Shown here piece by piece: positions 34,922-43,201 of a stretch of 64,000 nt of DNA. Origin of the DNA: Microbacterium ureisolvens (GTDB lineage: Bacteria; Actinomycetota; Actinomycetes; Actinomycetales; Microbacteriaceae); NCBI RefSeq assembly GCF_019511645.1, contig NZ_JAEUAX010000002.1:62001-126000 (forward strand), read 5' to 3'. A program made the position numbers and the translations under genes. How positions within the stretch are numbered: position 1 is the stretch's first letter; each line of letters begins with the position of its first letter. The notes beneath the pieces are model-generated. The model was given only the letters and a program-made list of their open reading frames with translations. It was not told the DNA's origin and made no database searches.

Positions 34922-35932
34922 ATGAAGCGAGTCGGCATCCGCGATGTTGCCGAGCGTGCGGGCGTCTCGATCAGCACCGTCTCGAACGCCCTGAACCGTC
35001 CCCACATGGTCAGCGGGCGGCTCGTCGACCGCGTGCGCTCCGCCGCCGACCAGCTCGGCTACGTGCCGCTGCAGGCGGCGCAGCAGCTGCGCGCGGGGCG
35101 GTCGGGTCTCGTCGGCATGACCGTCATCAACATCGCGAACCCCTTCTTCGCCGACATGGTCGCCGGCGCCGAGGACGCCGCCTCCGCCGCAGGTCTGCGC
35201 GTACTGGTCGGCAACTCGAGCGACGACCTCGCCAAGGAGCGCGATCACCTCGAGCTGTTCGAGCGCGTGCAGGTCGAGGGGGCGCTGGTGAGCCCGTTCG
35301 GCCCGCTCGAACCCTGGCTGCGGCGACTGCGCGGTCGCGGCATCCCGGTGGTCCTGGTCGACGCGATCGACGACACGGGCGAGCTGCCCTCGGTCTCGTT
35401 CGACGACGTAGCCGGCGGCCGGCTCGCCGCTGAGCACCTGCTCGCGACGGGGCGACGGCGGCTCGCCTTCGTCGGCGCGCGCGCAGAGGTGCGCCAGGTG
35501 CGGGAGCGACTGCAGGGCGCTCGCCATGCCGTCACGGAGCTTCCGGGCGCGACCCTCGAGCCGATCTGGACCCAGCGCACCACGTCTGATCTCGGCGTGG
35601 CCTTCGGGGAGCAGCTCGCCGCCCGCTCCGCCGCCGACCGCCCCGACGGGGTGGTCGCCTCGAACGACCATCTCGCCATCGGACTCGTGCACGGCCTCAT
35701 CTCCCGCGGGGTGAGGGTGCCCGAGGATGTCGCCGTGGTCGGCTACGACGACATCGAGTTCGCCGCGATCGCCGGCGTGCCGCTGACATCCGTGCGCCAG
35801 CCGGCCCGCGAGATGGGCCGCACCGCGGCCGAGATGCTCCTGGCGCGGATCAACGGCGCCCGAGGCTCCGACCTCGCAAGTGTGGTCTACCGGCCCGACC
35901 TGATCGTTCGCGCCAGTACCATGTCGGCATGA
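34922..35932 (+). CDS. LacI-family transcriptional regulator
   Basis: A 336-residue regulator. The DNA-binding domain reads VGIRDVAERAGVSISTVSNA, with the hinge near PLQAAQQLRAGRSGLVGM. The ligand-binding domain contains NPFFADMVAGAEDAA and the near-universal VAVVGYDDIEFAAIAG segment toward the end. It is divergent from the LplBCA-like importer and probably binds the two TCGAACCGCTTCGA sites there. Its last four bases (ATGA) overlap the next gene, an ABC-exporter-type gene, so regulator and transporter are translationally coupled. The effector is unknown. Confidence 0.92.
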   Translation: MKRVGIRDVAERAGVSISTVSNALNRPHMVSGRLVDRVRSAADQLGYVPLQAAQQLRAGRSGLVGMTVINIANPFFADMVAGAEDAASAAGLRVLVGNSSDDLAKERDHLELFERVQVEGALVSPFGPLEPWLRRLRGRGIPVVLVDAIDDTGELPSVSFDDVAGGRLAAEHLLATGRRRLAFVGARAEVRQVRERLQGARHAVTELPGATLEPIWTQRTTSDLGVAFGEQLAARSAADRPDGVVASNDHLAIGLVHGLISRGVRVPEDVAVVGYDDIEFAAIAGVPLTSVRQPAREMGRTAAEMLLARINGARGSDLASVVYRPDLIVRASTMSA

Positions 35933-37716
35933 CGCAGAAAGCGTTTACCGGACCCATCCGCATCATCTCGATCGCGCAGAATCCGCGTCCCGGCCGCTCC
36001 GTCCTGAAGCTGCTCGCCCGCCGGCCCGGCCGCATGACGGTGGCGATCCTCGCGTTCGCCTGCAAGGAGATCCCGCTGTGGTTCCTGCCGGTCGTCACGG
36101 CACGGATCATCGACATCGTCGCGACCGGGGGCGAGGTCTCGACGGTGCTGATCTGGTTCGCGGTGGCCGCCGTCCTGCTCATCCAGAACTACCCGATGCA
36201 CATCGTCTACACGCGCAATTTCATGACGGTCGTGCGCGACACCGGCGCCGACCTGCGCAACGCGCTCGCGGCGCGGCTGCAGAGCCTCTCGATCGGCTAC
36301 CACACCAGGGTGAGTTCATCGATCGTGCAGACGAAGGTCGTGCGCGACGTCGAGAACATCGAGCTCATGCTCCAGCAGGTGACCCACCCGCTGCTGTCGG
36401 CGACCATGGTCATGATCGGCGCCATCTCGATGACAGCGATCGCCGTGCCGCAGTTCCTTCCGGTCTATGCGCTCGCGGTCCCGATCGCCATCGGCATCCG
36501 GTACGGACTGCGCAACCGCTCGCGTGAGCGCAACGAGGTGTTCCGCCGCGAAGTCGAGACGCTCTCGGCGCGGGTCGGCGAGATGGCCTCACTCATCCCG
36601 GTCACGCGCGCGCACGGGCTGGAGCAGACGGCCGTGACCCGCGTGGCCTCCGGCGCCGACGGCGTGCGTCGCGCGGGCCTGCACCTCGACATGCTCAACG
36701 GCCATGTGGCCTCCATCTCGTGGGTCGCGATGCAGCTGTTGGGAGTCGGATGCCTCGTGCTCGCCGCGATCTTCTCGCTCACCGGATTCCTCCCCATCAG
36801 CCCGGGCGAGGTCGTGCTGCTGTCGACCTATTTCACGCTGCTGACCGGCGGCCTGACCCAGCTGCTGATGCTGATCCCCGTCGGCGCGCGGGGGATGGAG
36901 TCGATGCGGTCGATCTCGGAGGTGCTGCAGGAGCCCGACCTCGAGCAGAACGAGGGCAAGCGCGCCGTCGGGCGGGTCGGCGGCCGCCTCGAGCTGCAGC
37001 ACGTTTCCCACCGATACGACGGGGCGGACCGGGACGCCGTGCACGACATCTCGCTCGACATCACGCCGGGTGAGACCGTGGCCTTCGTCGGCTCGTCGGG
37101 CTCTGGCAAGTCGACGATGCTCAATCTCGTGCTCGGCTTCGTGCGCCCGACAGCGGGCCGCATCCTGCTCGACGGCGTCGACATGCAGGACCTCGATCTG
37201 CGCACCGTGCGCCAGTCGGTGTCGGTCGTGCCGCAGGAGTCGGTGCTCTTCGAGGGCACGATCCGCGAGAACATCGCGTACGGCCTCGACGACGTGTCGG
37301 ACGAGCGCCTCCACGCGGCCTTGCGCGACGCGAACGCCGCCGAGTTCGTCGAGCGCCTCCCCGACGGATGGGACACCGTGGTGGGCGAGCGCGGCGCCCG
37401 CCTGTCGGGCGGGCAGCGCCAGCGGCTCGCGATCGCGCGGGCGCTGGTGCGCGACCCCCGCATCCTGTTGCTCGACGAGGCGACGTCGGCCCTCGACCCC
37501 GAGTCGGAGGAGCTCGTGAAGGAGGCGCTCAACCGGCTCATGAAGGGCAGGACCACGCTCGTCGTCGCCCATCGCCTGTCGACGATCCGCCAGGCGGACC
37601 GCATCGTCGTGCTCGAGCACGGCCAGGTCGTCGAGATCGGCGCGCATGACGCGCTCGTCGCCGCACATGGCCGCTACGCCCGCCTGCACGCGACGCAGAC
37701 CGGCCTCCCCCGCTGA
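35929..37716 (+). CDS. ABC-exporter-type protein (fused membrane and ATPase domains)
   Basis: A 595-residue half-transporter. An N-terminal six-helix membrane domain (about residues 35-315) is followed by an ATPase domain with Walker A GSSGSGKST, a Q-loop region, signature LSGGQRQR, Walker B ILLLDEATSAL, and H-loop VAHRLST. The domain order is that of type IV (exporter-fold) homodimers, which move lipids, peptides or drugs. Such genes are not usual partners of LacI regulators. The ATGA overlap with the LacI gene fixes the start. A cre-like word (GAAAGCGTTTACC) lies inside the first seven codons. Confidence 0.92.
   Translation: MTQKAFTGPIRIISIAQNPRPGRSVLKLLARRPGRMTVAILAFACKEIPLWFLPVVTARIIDIVATGGEVSTVLIWFAVAAVLLIQNYPMHIVYTRNFMTVVRDTGADLRNALAARLQSLSIGYHTRVSSSIVQTKVVRDVENIELMLQQVTHPLLSATMVMIGAISMTAIAVPQFLPVYALAVPIAIGIRYGLRNRSRERNEVFRREVETLSARVGEMASLIPVTRAHGLEQTAVTRVASGADGVRRAGLHLDMLNGHVASISWVAMQLLGVGCLVLAAIFSLTGFLPISPGEVVLLSTYFTLLTGGLTQLLMLIPVGARGMESMRSISEVLQEPDLEQNEGKRAVGRVGGRLELQHVSHRYDGADRDAVHDISLDITPGETVAFVGSSGSGKSTMLNLVLGFVRPTAGRILLDGVDMQDLDLRTVRQSVSVVPQESVLFEGTIRENIAYGLDDVSDERLHAALRDANAAEFVERLPDGWDTVVGERGARLSGGQRQRLAIARALVRDPRILLLDEATSALDPESEELVKEALNRLMKGRTTLVVAHRLSTIRQADRIVVLEHGQVVEIGAHDALVAAHGRYARLHATQTGLPR
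35937..35949. promoter_or_regulatory. Intragenic cre-like site at the start of the exporter gene
   Basis: GAAAGCGTTTACC lies within codons 3-7 of the exporter gene and matches the site at 62796 nearly base for base. It may act as a roadblock or be coincidental coding sequence. Confidence 0.35.
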
Positions 37717-37732
37717 CCGGATCGTCCCGGAT

Positions 37733-37760
37733 AGCGCTTTCCGTCACCACCGCCTACCCT
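37733..37760 (+). promoter_or_regulatory. cre-like site and possible -10 upstream of the Gfo/Idh/MocA gene
   Basis: AGCGCTTTCC (37733-37742) is the right half of the island operator. TACCCT (37755-37760) is a possible -10. The site would overlap the -35 position. Confidence 0.45.
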
Positions 37761-37765
37761 GGAAG

Positions 37766-37796
37766 GAACGGATGCCGCGGGTGGCAGCATCCGTTC
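37766..37796. terminator. Hairpin between the exporter and Gfo/Idh/MocA genes
   Basis: A perfect ten-base stem GAACGGATGC/GCATCCGTTC with an 11-base loop. It may terminate the upstream operon or fold in the leader of the next gene. It has no T run. Confidence 0.5.
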
Positions 37797-37818
37797 GCGA
37801 TCACCCGAAGGAGCCATC

Positions 37819-38913
37819 GTGACCGACACCCTCCGCTGCGCCATCGTGGGCACCGGCGCCATCGCGCACTCCCACATCAGGGCCATCGACGCGTATCCGC
37901 ACGCGGAGCTCGTCGCGGTCACCGATCTCAGCCGCGCGTCGGCCGAGGCTTTCGCCGCCGCGTACGGCGCGCCCGCCGTGTACGACGACCTCGACACCCT
38001 GCTCGCCGCCGAGCACCCCGATGTCGTGCACATCTGCACTCCCCCGGGCGCCCATGCGGCGCAGGCGCTCGCCGCGTTCGCCGCGGGGGCGCACGTCGTG
38101 GTGGAGAAGCCCCCTGCACCCTCCCTCGACGAGCTCCAGGAGATGACGGATGCTGCGGCCGCCGCCGGCCGGCAACTCGCGGTGGTCTTCCAGCAGCGCA
38201 CCGGCACCGCACCTGCCCATGTGAAGCGCCTGCTCGACTCCGGCGCGCTCGGAAGGCCGCTGGTCGCGCAGTGCCAGACGCTCTGGTACCGCGACGCCGC
38301 ATACTTCGCGGTGCCGTGGCGCGGGAAGTGGGAGACCGAGGGCGGCGGGACGACGCTGGGCCACGCCATCCACCAGCTGGACCTGCTGGCGTTCCTGCTC
38401 GGCGACTGGACGCGGGTCGAGGGGCGTCTCTGGCGCCTGGACCGGGAGACGAACACCGAAGACGTCTCCACCGCGACCGTCGTGTTCGAGGGCGGCGTCG
38501 TCGCGCAGGTCGTCTCGAGCACGCTGTCGCCGCGCGAGACGAGCTCGATCCGCATCGACACCGAGAAGGCCACGATCACCGTCGACCACCTGTACGGCCA
38601 CGGCCACGAGAACTGGCGCATCACGCCGGCACCGTTCGTCGACGCCGACGAGGCCGCGACGTGGGAGATCACCGGCCCCGAGGAGCGCAGCGACCATGTG
38701 TACCTGCTGCGCGACGTGTTCGACGCCCTCCGCGCGGGCGCACCCTTGCCGCCGACGGCCGAAGCGCCGGCGCGCTCCATCGAATTGGTGGCTGCCATCT
38801 ACGCCTCGGCGGACGCCGACGGCGCGGTCGTGACGCCGGACGACCTCGCTGCGCACCCGACGCACCGCAAAGGCTTCGCCAGCGCCGTGATCGATCTGCG
38901 GCCGGCCGGATGA
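37819..38913 (+). CDS. Gfo/Idh/MocA-family NAD(P)-dependent sugar oxidoreductase
   Basis: A 364-residue dehydrogenase. The Rossmann domain opens LRCAIVGTGAIAHSHIRAI; the EKPPAPSLDELQEM segment is the family EKP motif, and GGGTTLGHAIHQLDLLAF holds the conserved Gly-Gly and His-x-x-His/Asp catalytic region (HAIHQLD). Members oxidise or reduce sugars, inositols or their derivatives; the substrate cannot be named. The GTG start has a near-perfect AAGGAG ribosome site. The leader carries a cre-like word and a hairpin, suggesting control with the neighbouring sugar genes. Confidence 0.88.
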   Translation: MTDTLRCAIVGTGAIAHSHIRAIDAYPHAELVAVTDLSRASAEAFAAAYGAPAVYDDLDTLLAAEHPDVVHICTPPGAHAAQALAAFAAGAHVVVEKPPAPSLDELQEMTDAAAAAGRQLAVVFQQRTGTAPAHVKRLLDSGALGRPLVAQCQTLWYRDAAYFAVPWRGKWETEGGGTTLGHAIHQLDLLAFLLGDWTRVEGRLWRLDRETNTEDVSTATVVFEGGVVAQVVSSTLSPRETSSIRIDTEKATITVDHLYGHGHENWRITPAPFVDADEAATWEITGPEERSDHVYLLRDVFDALRAGAPLPPTAEAPARSIELVAAIYASADADGAVVTPDDLAAHPTHRKGFASAVIDLRPAG

Positions 38914-39063
38914 GGGTCGATCCGACCCGAGAGCGGGCCCCCGAGCGCTGAACCGCCCGGATCTCCCGCCCGCCCCGCGGGCCCCACGGGGATCGTGCGC
39001 AGGACGTTCGCGCCGATCAGTGGCGGCCGTTACTGAATCGTTCTAATTTCTCGGCCGGATGTC

Positions 39064-39110
39064 TTGCGAAACGTTTTTTGACGAGGTACCGTAGCCGGCA
39101 AGCGCTTTCC
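39064..39110 (+). promoter_or_regulatory. Promoter with two cre-like operators before the importer operon
   Basis: TTGCGA (39064-39069) and TACCGT (39087-39092) are 17 bases apart. GAAACGTTTT (39068-39077) overlaps the -35 and GGCAAGCGCTTTCC (39097-39110) covers the start point. The rest of the 288-base gap 38914-39201 shows no gene. Confidence 0.65.
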
Positions 39111-39201
39111 AGCACCTCGCACCCGGAGCGCCCACCCCGCACACAGACGACGAACGTCCCGCGGGCACAACAGAACGCAGACGTTCACAAGGAGGACAAG
39201 G

Positions 39202-40506
39202 ATGTTCAGCAAGAAGAGGGCTTCTGCCGCAGCCGCGATCGCAGCGGGCGCAGCCCTGGTGCTCGCCGGCTGCGCCGGCGGCAGCGGCGAGACCCCCGAC
39301 GCCGCGCCCACATTCGACCCCGATCAAGAGGTGACGCTCGACCTCGCCTTCTGGGGCAACGACGTGCGCGCAGAGCTCTACAACGAGGCGATCGCCGCGT
39401 TCAACGAGGAGTACCCGAACATCACGGTGAACTCCACCTTCCTCACCTTCCCGGAGTTCTGGGAGAAGCGTCAGACGGAGGCGGCCGGCGGCAACCTTCC
39501 CGACGTGATGCAGTTCGACTACTCGTACCTGCGCCAGTACTCCGAGAACGGCCTCCTGCTCGACCTCGACCCGTACCTCGGCAGCATCATCGAGACCGAC
39601 CCGCTGCCCCAGAACATCCTCGACATCGGTGTCGTGAACGACACCACCTACGGCATCACCACCTCGACGAACGCATGGGGGCTGTTCACCAACCCGGTCC
39701 TGCTCGAGCAGGCCGGCGTCGAGCAGTTCGAAGGCGGCAGCTGGGAGGACTACACCGACTGGATGGGCGAAGTCACCGACGGCGCGGGCGGCGCATTCTG
39801 GGGCGGCGGCGACTACACGGGCCGCATCCAGAACTTCGAGCTGCAGCTGCGCTCGGAGGGCAAGAACCTCTTCGACGAGGACGGCACGCCCGGCTTCGAC
39901 GAGGAGCGCCTCACCGAGTTCTGGGAGTCCGGCGCGCCCATCCGGGAGGACGGCATCGGCGTCCCCCAGCAGCGCGTCGAGGAGGTCGCCCCGAAGGGCG
40001 CCTTCGACAGCGCGCTGACGGCGAGCGAGCTCACGTGGGACAACTTCGGCGCCGGCTACCTCGCGGGCCTCGGCGAGGGCTACACCGAGCTCGGCCTCAT
40101 CGCTCCCCCGGTCACGGAGGAGGGCGCGAAGGACCTGTATCTCAAGCCCTCGATGCTGCACACCATCTCGTCCCAGACCGAGCACCCCGAGGCGGCGGCG
40201 ACCCTCGTCAACTTCCTCGTGAACTCGCCCGAGTCCGGTGAGATCTTCGGCACGAACCGCGGCCTCCCGGCTTCGGAGACCGCCCTCGACGCGGCCGAGC
40301 TCGACCCGCTGAGCCAGCAGGTCAAGGACTACGAGGCGTCGATCGCCGACCGCCTGGGCGACGCTCCGCCGGTGCCGATCGTCGGGTACGGCACGCTCGA
40401 GGAGAAGTTCCGCCAGCTCGGCACCGAGCTGGGCTTCGGCACCGTCACCGTGGAAGATGCGGTCTCGCAGTTCTTCTCCGAGATGGACGTCGTCCTCAAC
40501 CAGTGA
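39202..40506 (+). CDS. CUT1 sugar-binding lipoprotein (first of two paralogues)
   Basis: A 434-residue lipoprotein with signal peptide and lipobox LAGC (Cys near residue 24). The mature part starts with Asp/Pro-rich linker and then VTLDLAFWGNDVRAELYN and PNITVNSTFLTFPEFWEKR, typical of family 1 binding proteins for sugars. A strong AAGGAGG site precedes the ATG. It is first in an operon of permeases, a membrane protein, GH42 and a second binding protein (45308). Many stretches, such as FWEKRQTEAAGG and GDAPPVP, are nearly identical between the two. The GH42 enzyme in the operon suggests a galactoside ligand. Confidence 0.9.
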   Translation: MFSKKRASAAAAIAAGAALVLAGCAGGSGETPDAAPTFDPDQEVTLDLAFWGNDVRAELYNEAIAAFNEEYPNITVNSTFLTFPEFWEKRQTEAAGGNLPDVMQFDYSYLRQYSENGLLLDLDPYLGSIIETDPLPQNILDIGVVNDTTYGITTSTNAWGLFTNPVLLEQAGVEQFEGGSWEDYTDWMGEVTDGAGGAFWGGGDYTGRIQNFELQLRSEGKNLFDEDGTPGFDEERLTEFWESGAPIREDGIGVPQQRVEEVAPKGAFDSALTASELTWDNFGAGYLAGLGEGYTELGLIAPPVTEEGAKDLYLKPSMLHTISSQTEHPEAAATLVNFLVNSPESGEIFGTNRGLPASETALDAAELDPLSQQVKDYEASIADRLGDAPPVPIVGYGTLEEKFRQLGTELGFGTVTVEDAVSQFFSEMDVVLNQ

Positions 40507-40581
40507 CAGCCTCCGGGTCCGGGCGTACGATGCGCCCGGACCCGGACACCACTACTCCACAAACCCGTATCGGAGAGTCTC

Positions 40582-41577
40582 GTGAGCACCACAGCGACCA
40601 GAGTCATCGTGACCGGTGAGAAGTCCTCACGCCGGTCCCTGTTCCGCCGGAGCAGCCCTGAGCACGTGAACCGGGCGGGTCAGCGCCGGCGCGTCATGAA
40701 GGAGACGCTGGCGGGGTACGGGTTCCTGATCCCCTGGCTGGTCGGGTTCTTCGGCCTCACGCTGATCCCGATGGCGTACTCGCTGTACCTGTCGTTCACG
40801 AAGTACAACATCTTCACGCCGCCGCAGTGGATCGGCTTGGACAACTACGTCCGCATGTTCACGTCCGACCCGGCGTTCATCCAATCCGCGCAGATCACCC
40901 TGATCTACGTGCTGGTGGGCACCCCCATCACGCTCGCGGCCGCGCTGGGCGTGGCGATGCTGCTGAACTACCGCGACAAGGGCGCCGGGTTCTTCCGCTC
41001 CGCCTTCTACGCCCCGTCGCTGATCGGCGGGTCGGTCTCGGTCGCGATCGTGTGGCGGGCGATGTTCGCCAACGACGGCCCCGTCGACAACTCGCTGTCG
41101 GCGATCGGCATCGACCTGGGCGGGTGGATCGGCAACCCCGCGCTGGTGCTGCCCGCGATGATCCTGCTGGCGATCTGGCAGTTCGGCGCGACCATGGTGA
41201 TCTTCCTGGCCGGCCTCAAGCAGATCCCCAAGGAGCTCTACGAGGCCGCCGAGATGGATGGAGCCGGACCCTGGCACCGCTTCCGCGCCGTGACCCTGCC
41301 GATGCTGTCGCCGGTGATCTTCTTCAACCTGCTGCTCGGTCTCATCGGCGCGTTCCAGGTGTTCTCGTCCGCCTACATCATCTCCAACGGCACGGGCGGC
41401 CCCGCCGGCATGACGAACTTCATCACCCTGTACCTCTACAAGCGCGGCTTCTCGGACGGCCAGATGGGCTACGCCGCCGCCATCGCGTGGGTCCTTCTGA
41501 TCGTCGTCGCGATCATCGCCTTCATCCTCTTCCGCACTCAGCGCAGCTGGGTCCACTACGCCGGAGACAACCGATGA
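40582..41577 (+). CDS. Sugar ABC transporter permease, MalF/UgpA type
   Basis: A 331-residue inner-membrane permease. After a basic cytoplasmic N terminus, the first helix reads LAGYGFLIPWLVGFFGLTLI and the EAA loop is LYEAAEMDGAGPWHRF. The PPQWIGLDNYVRMF segment between helices is typical of MalF/UgpA relatives. The GTG start has a GGAGAG site. Its stop shares ATGA with the start of the partner permease. It follows the binding-protein gene by 75 bases, so it belongs to the same operon. Confidence 0.92.
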   Translation: MSTTATRVIVTGEKSSRRSLFRRSSPEHVNRAGQRRRVMKETLAGYGFLIPWLVGFFGLTLIPMAYSLYLSFTKYNIFTPPQWIGLDNYVRMFTSDPAFIQSAQITLIYVLVGTPITLAAALGVAMLLNYRDKGAGFFRSAFYAPSLIGGSVSVAIVWRAMFANDGPVDNSLSAIGIDLGGWIGNPALVLPAMILLAIWQFGATMVIFLAGLKQIPKELYEAAEMDGAGPWHRFRAVTLPMLSPVIFFNLLLGLIGAFQVFSSAYIISNGTGGPAGMTNFITLYLYKRGFSDGQMGYAAAIAWVLLIVVAIIAFILFRTQRSWVHYAGDNR

Positions 41578-42497
41578 GCACCACCAGCTTCGGCGAACCC
41601 GCCATCGCCACCCTCGAGAACCAGCTCGACGCCACCCCTGAGCAGCCCCGCCGCAAGGTCAAGCGCGGCACCTGGCAGACCGTGATCTGGTTCGTCGTCC
41701 TCATCGCCGTCACCGCGGTCGTGCTCTACCCGCTGGTGTGGCTGCTGTTCTCCACGTTCAAGCCCAACAGCGAGTTCGGCTCGAACATGGGCCTGCTTCC
41801 GAACAACCCCACCATCGACAACTACGCGAAGGTGATGGAGGGCATCGCGGGCGTCCCGATGTGGCGGTTCTTCCTGAACTCGTTCATCATCGCCGCCGGC
41901 TCCGTGATCGGCGTGCTGCTGTCGTCGTCGCTGGCCGCCTACGCGTTCGCCCGCATCCAGTTCAAGGGCCTGGGCATCCTGTTCGCCGCGATGATCGGCA
42001 CGCTGCTGCTGCCGTTCCACGTCGTGATCATCCCGCAGTACATCATCTTCCAGCGCCTGGACATGATCGACACGTTCATCCCGCTGCTGCTGCCGAAATT
42101 CCTCGCCACCGAGGCGTTCTTCGTGTTCCTGCTCGTGCAGTTCATCCGCCAGATGCCCCGCGACATGGACGAAGCCGCCCGCATCGACGGCGCCGGACAC
42201 GTGCGCATCTTCTGGTCGATCATCCTGCCGCTGATCAAGCCCGCCCTGATCACCTGCTCGATCTTCGCGTTCATCTGGGCGTGGAACGACTTCCTCGGAC
42301 CCCTGCTCTACCTCACCAGCCCCGAGAACTACCCGCTGCCCATCGCGCTGCGCCTCTACAACGATCAGACCTCGGTGAGCGACTACGGCGCCACCGTCAC
42401 CGCCTCGTTCATCGCGCTGATCCCGGTGCTGCTCTTCTTCCTCGTGTTCCAGCGCTTCCTCGTCGACGGTGTCGCCACCCAGGGACTCAAGGGATAG
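41574..42497 (+). CDS. Sugar ABC transporter permease, MalG/UgpE type
   Basis: A 307-residue inner-membrane permease. The first helix (TVIWFVVLIAVTAVVLYPLV) follows a 30-residue basic N terminus. The EAA loop reads MDEAARIDGAGHVRIF, and the C terminus (QRFLVDGVATQGLKG) is the standard MalG/UgpE ending. The start overlaps the previous permease stop by four bases. The two form the channel for the sugar delivered by the binding protein(s) of this operon. There is no ATPase gene nearby. Confidence 0.93.
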   Translation: MSTTSFGEPAIATLENQLDATPEQPRRKVKRGTWQTVIWFVVLIAVTAVVLYPLVWLLFSTFKPNSEFGSNMGLLPNNPTIDNYAKVMEGIAGVPMWRFFLNSFIIAAGSVIGVLLSSSLAAYAFARIQFKGLGILFAAMIGTLLLPFHVVIIPQYIIFQRLDMIDTFIPLLLPKFLATEAFFVFLLVQFIRQMPRDMDEAARIDGAGHVRIFWSIILPLIKPALITCSIFAFIWAWNDFLGPLLYLTSPENYPLPIALRLYNDQTSVSDYGATVTASFIALIPVLLFFLVFQRFLVDGVATQGLKG

Positions 42498-42504
42498 GAC
42501 CGCC

Positions 42505-43152
42505 ATGGACCGCCGAGAACTGCGCGCCGCGCGTCGCGCCGACGCGTCGGGTGCCGGGCCCACGCTCGAGGAGCGCGAGCCGGCCCGCTACCCGGGCGCC
42601 AAGGGAGCCTTCGCCCTCTTCGGCGAGGTGCTGCTGACCGGACTGCTCGTGGCCGCGGGAGGCGTGCTCATCGTGACGCTGCCGGCGGCGCTGGCGGCCG
42701 GAATCCGTCACCTCCGCCGCTATGTGGACGCCGAGCAGTCCCACGTGAGGACGTACTGGCAGGACTGGAAGCAGGCGCTTCCCGGGGGCCTGGTCGTCGG
42801 CGCCGCGGCCGTCGTCCTCGCGTTCGTCCTCACGCTCGACATCTTCCTCGCGGACTCGGGCGCACTCCCCGGAGGCGGCCTCGTCTCGATCGTCGGCTGG
42901 GCCGGGCTGGTCGGAGCAGGTGTCGCGCTGCTCCTCGCCGCGGGCACGTGGACGCCTGAGCGCGGCTGGCGCGCGGCGGTGCGCAGCATCCCATCGTCGA
43001 TCGCCACCGATCCGATCGCCGCCGTGTATGTCGCGGCAGCGACGGTGCTTGTCGGCGTCATGACCTGGATGCTCGCACCGCTCATCATCGCCGGACTCGG
43101 CTGCGCCGCCTTCGCCGTCGTCGCCCTGCCGGCGCGCCGCGGCCGCCGCTGA
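42505..43152 (+). CDS. Integral membrane protein, possibly DUF624/YesL-like
   Basis: A 215-residue membrane protein starting seven bases after the permease stop. A charged N terminus (about 38 residues, RRELRAARRADAS) precedes hydrophobic segments near residues 44-75, 96-120, 127-150 and 175-210. The layout ALFGEVLLTGLLVAAGGVL then a YVDAEQSHVRTYWQDWKQAL soluble segment recalls DUF624 proteins, which often accompany CUT1 importers, but similarity is weak by eye. The ATG at 42505 is preferred over an upstream in-frame codon that would overlap the permease gene. The function is unknown. Confidence 0.65.
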   Translation: MDRRELRAARRADASGAGPTLEEREPARYPGAKGAFALFGEVLLTGLLVAAGGVLIVTLPAALAAGIRHLRRYVDAEQSHVRTYWQDWKQALPGGLVVGAAAVVLAFVLTLDIFLADSGALPGGGLVSIVGWAGLVGAGVALLLAAGTWTPERGWRAAVRSIPSSIATDPIAAVYVAAATVLVGVMTWMLAPLIIAGLGCAAFAVVALPARRGRR

Positions 43153-43201
43153 TCACCACTCCCCTCTCGAAGCAAGACCAGCCAGAAGGAGCCCGCTCGA
43201 C

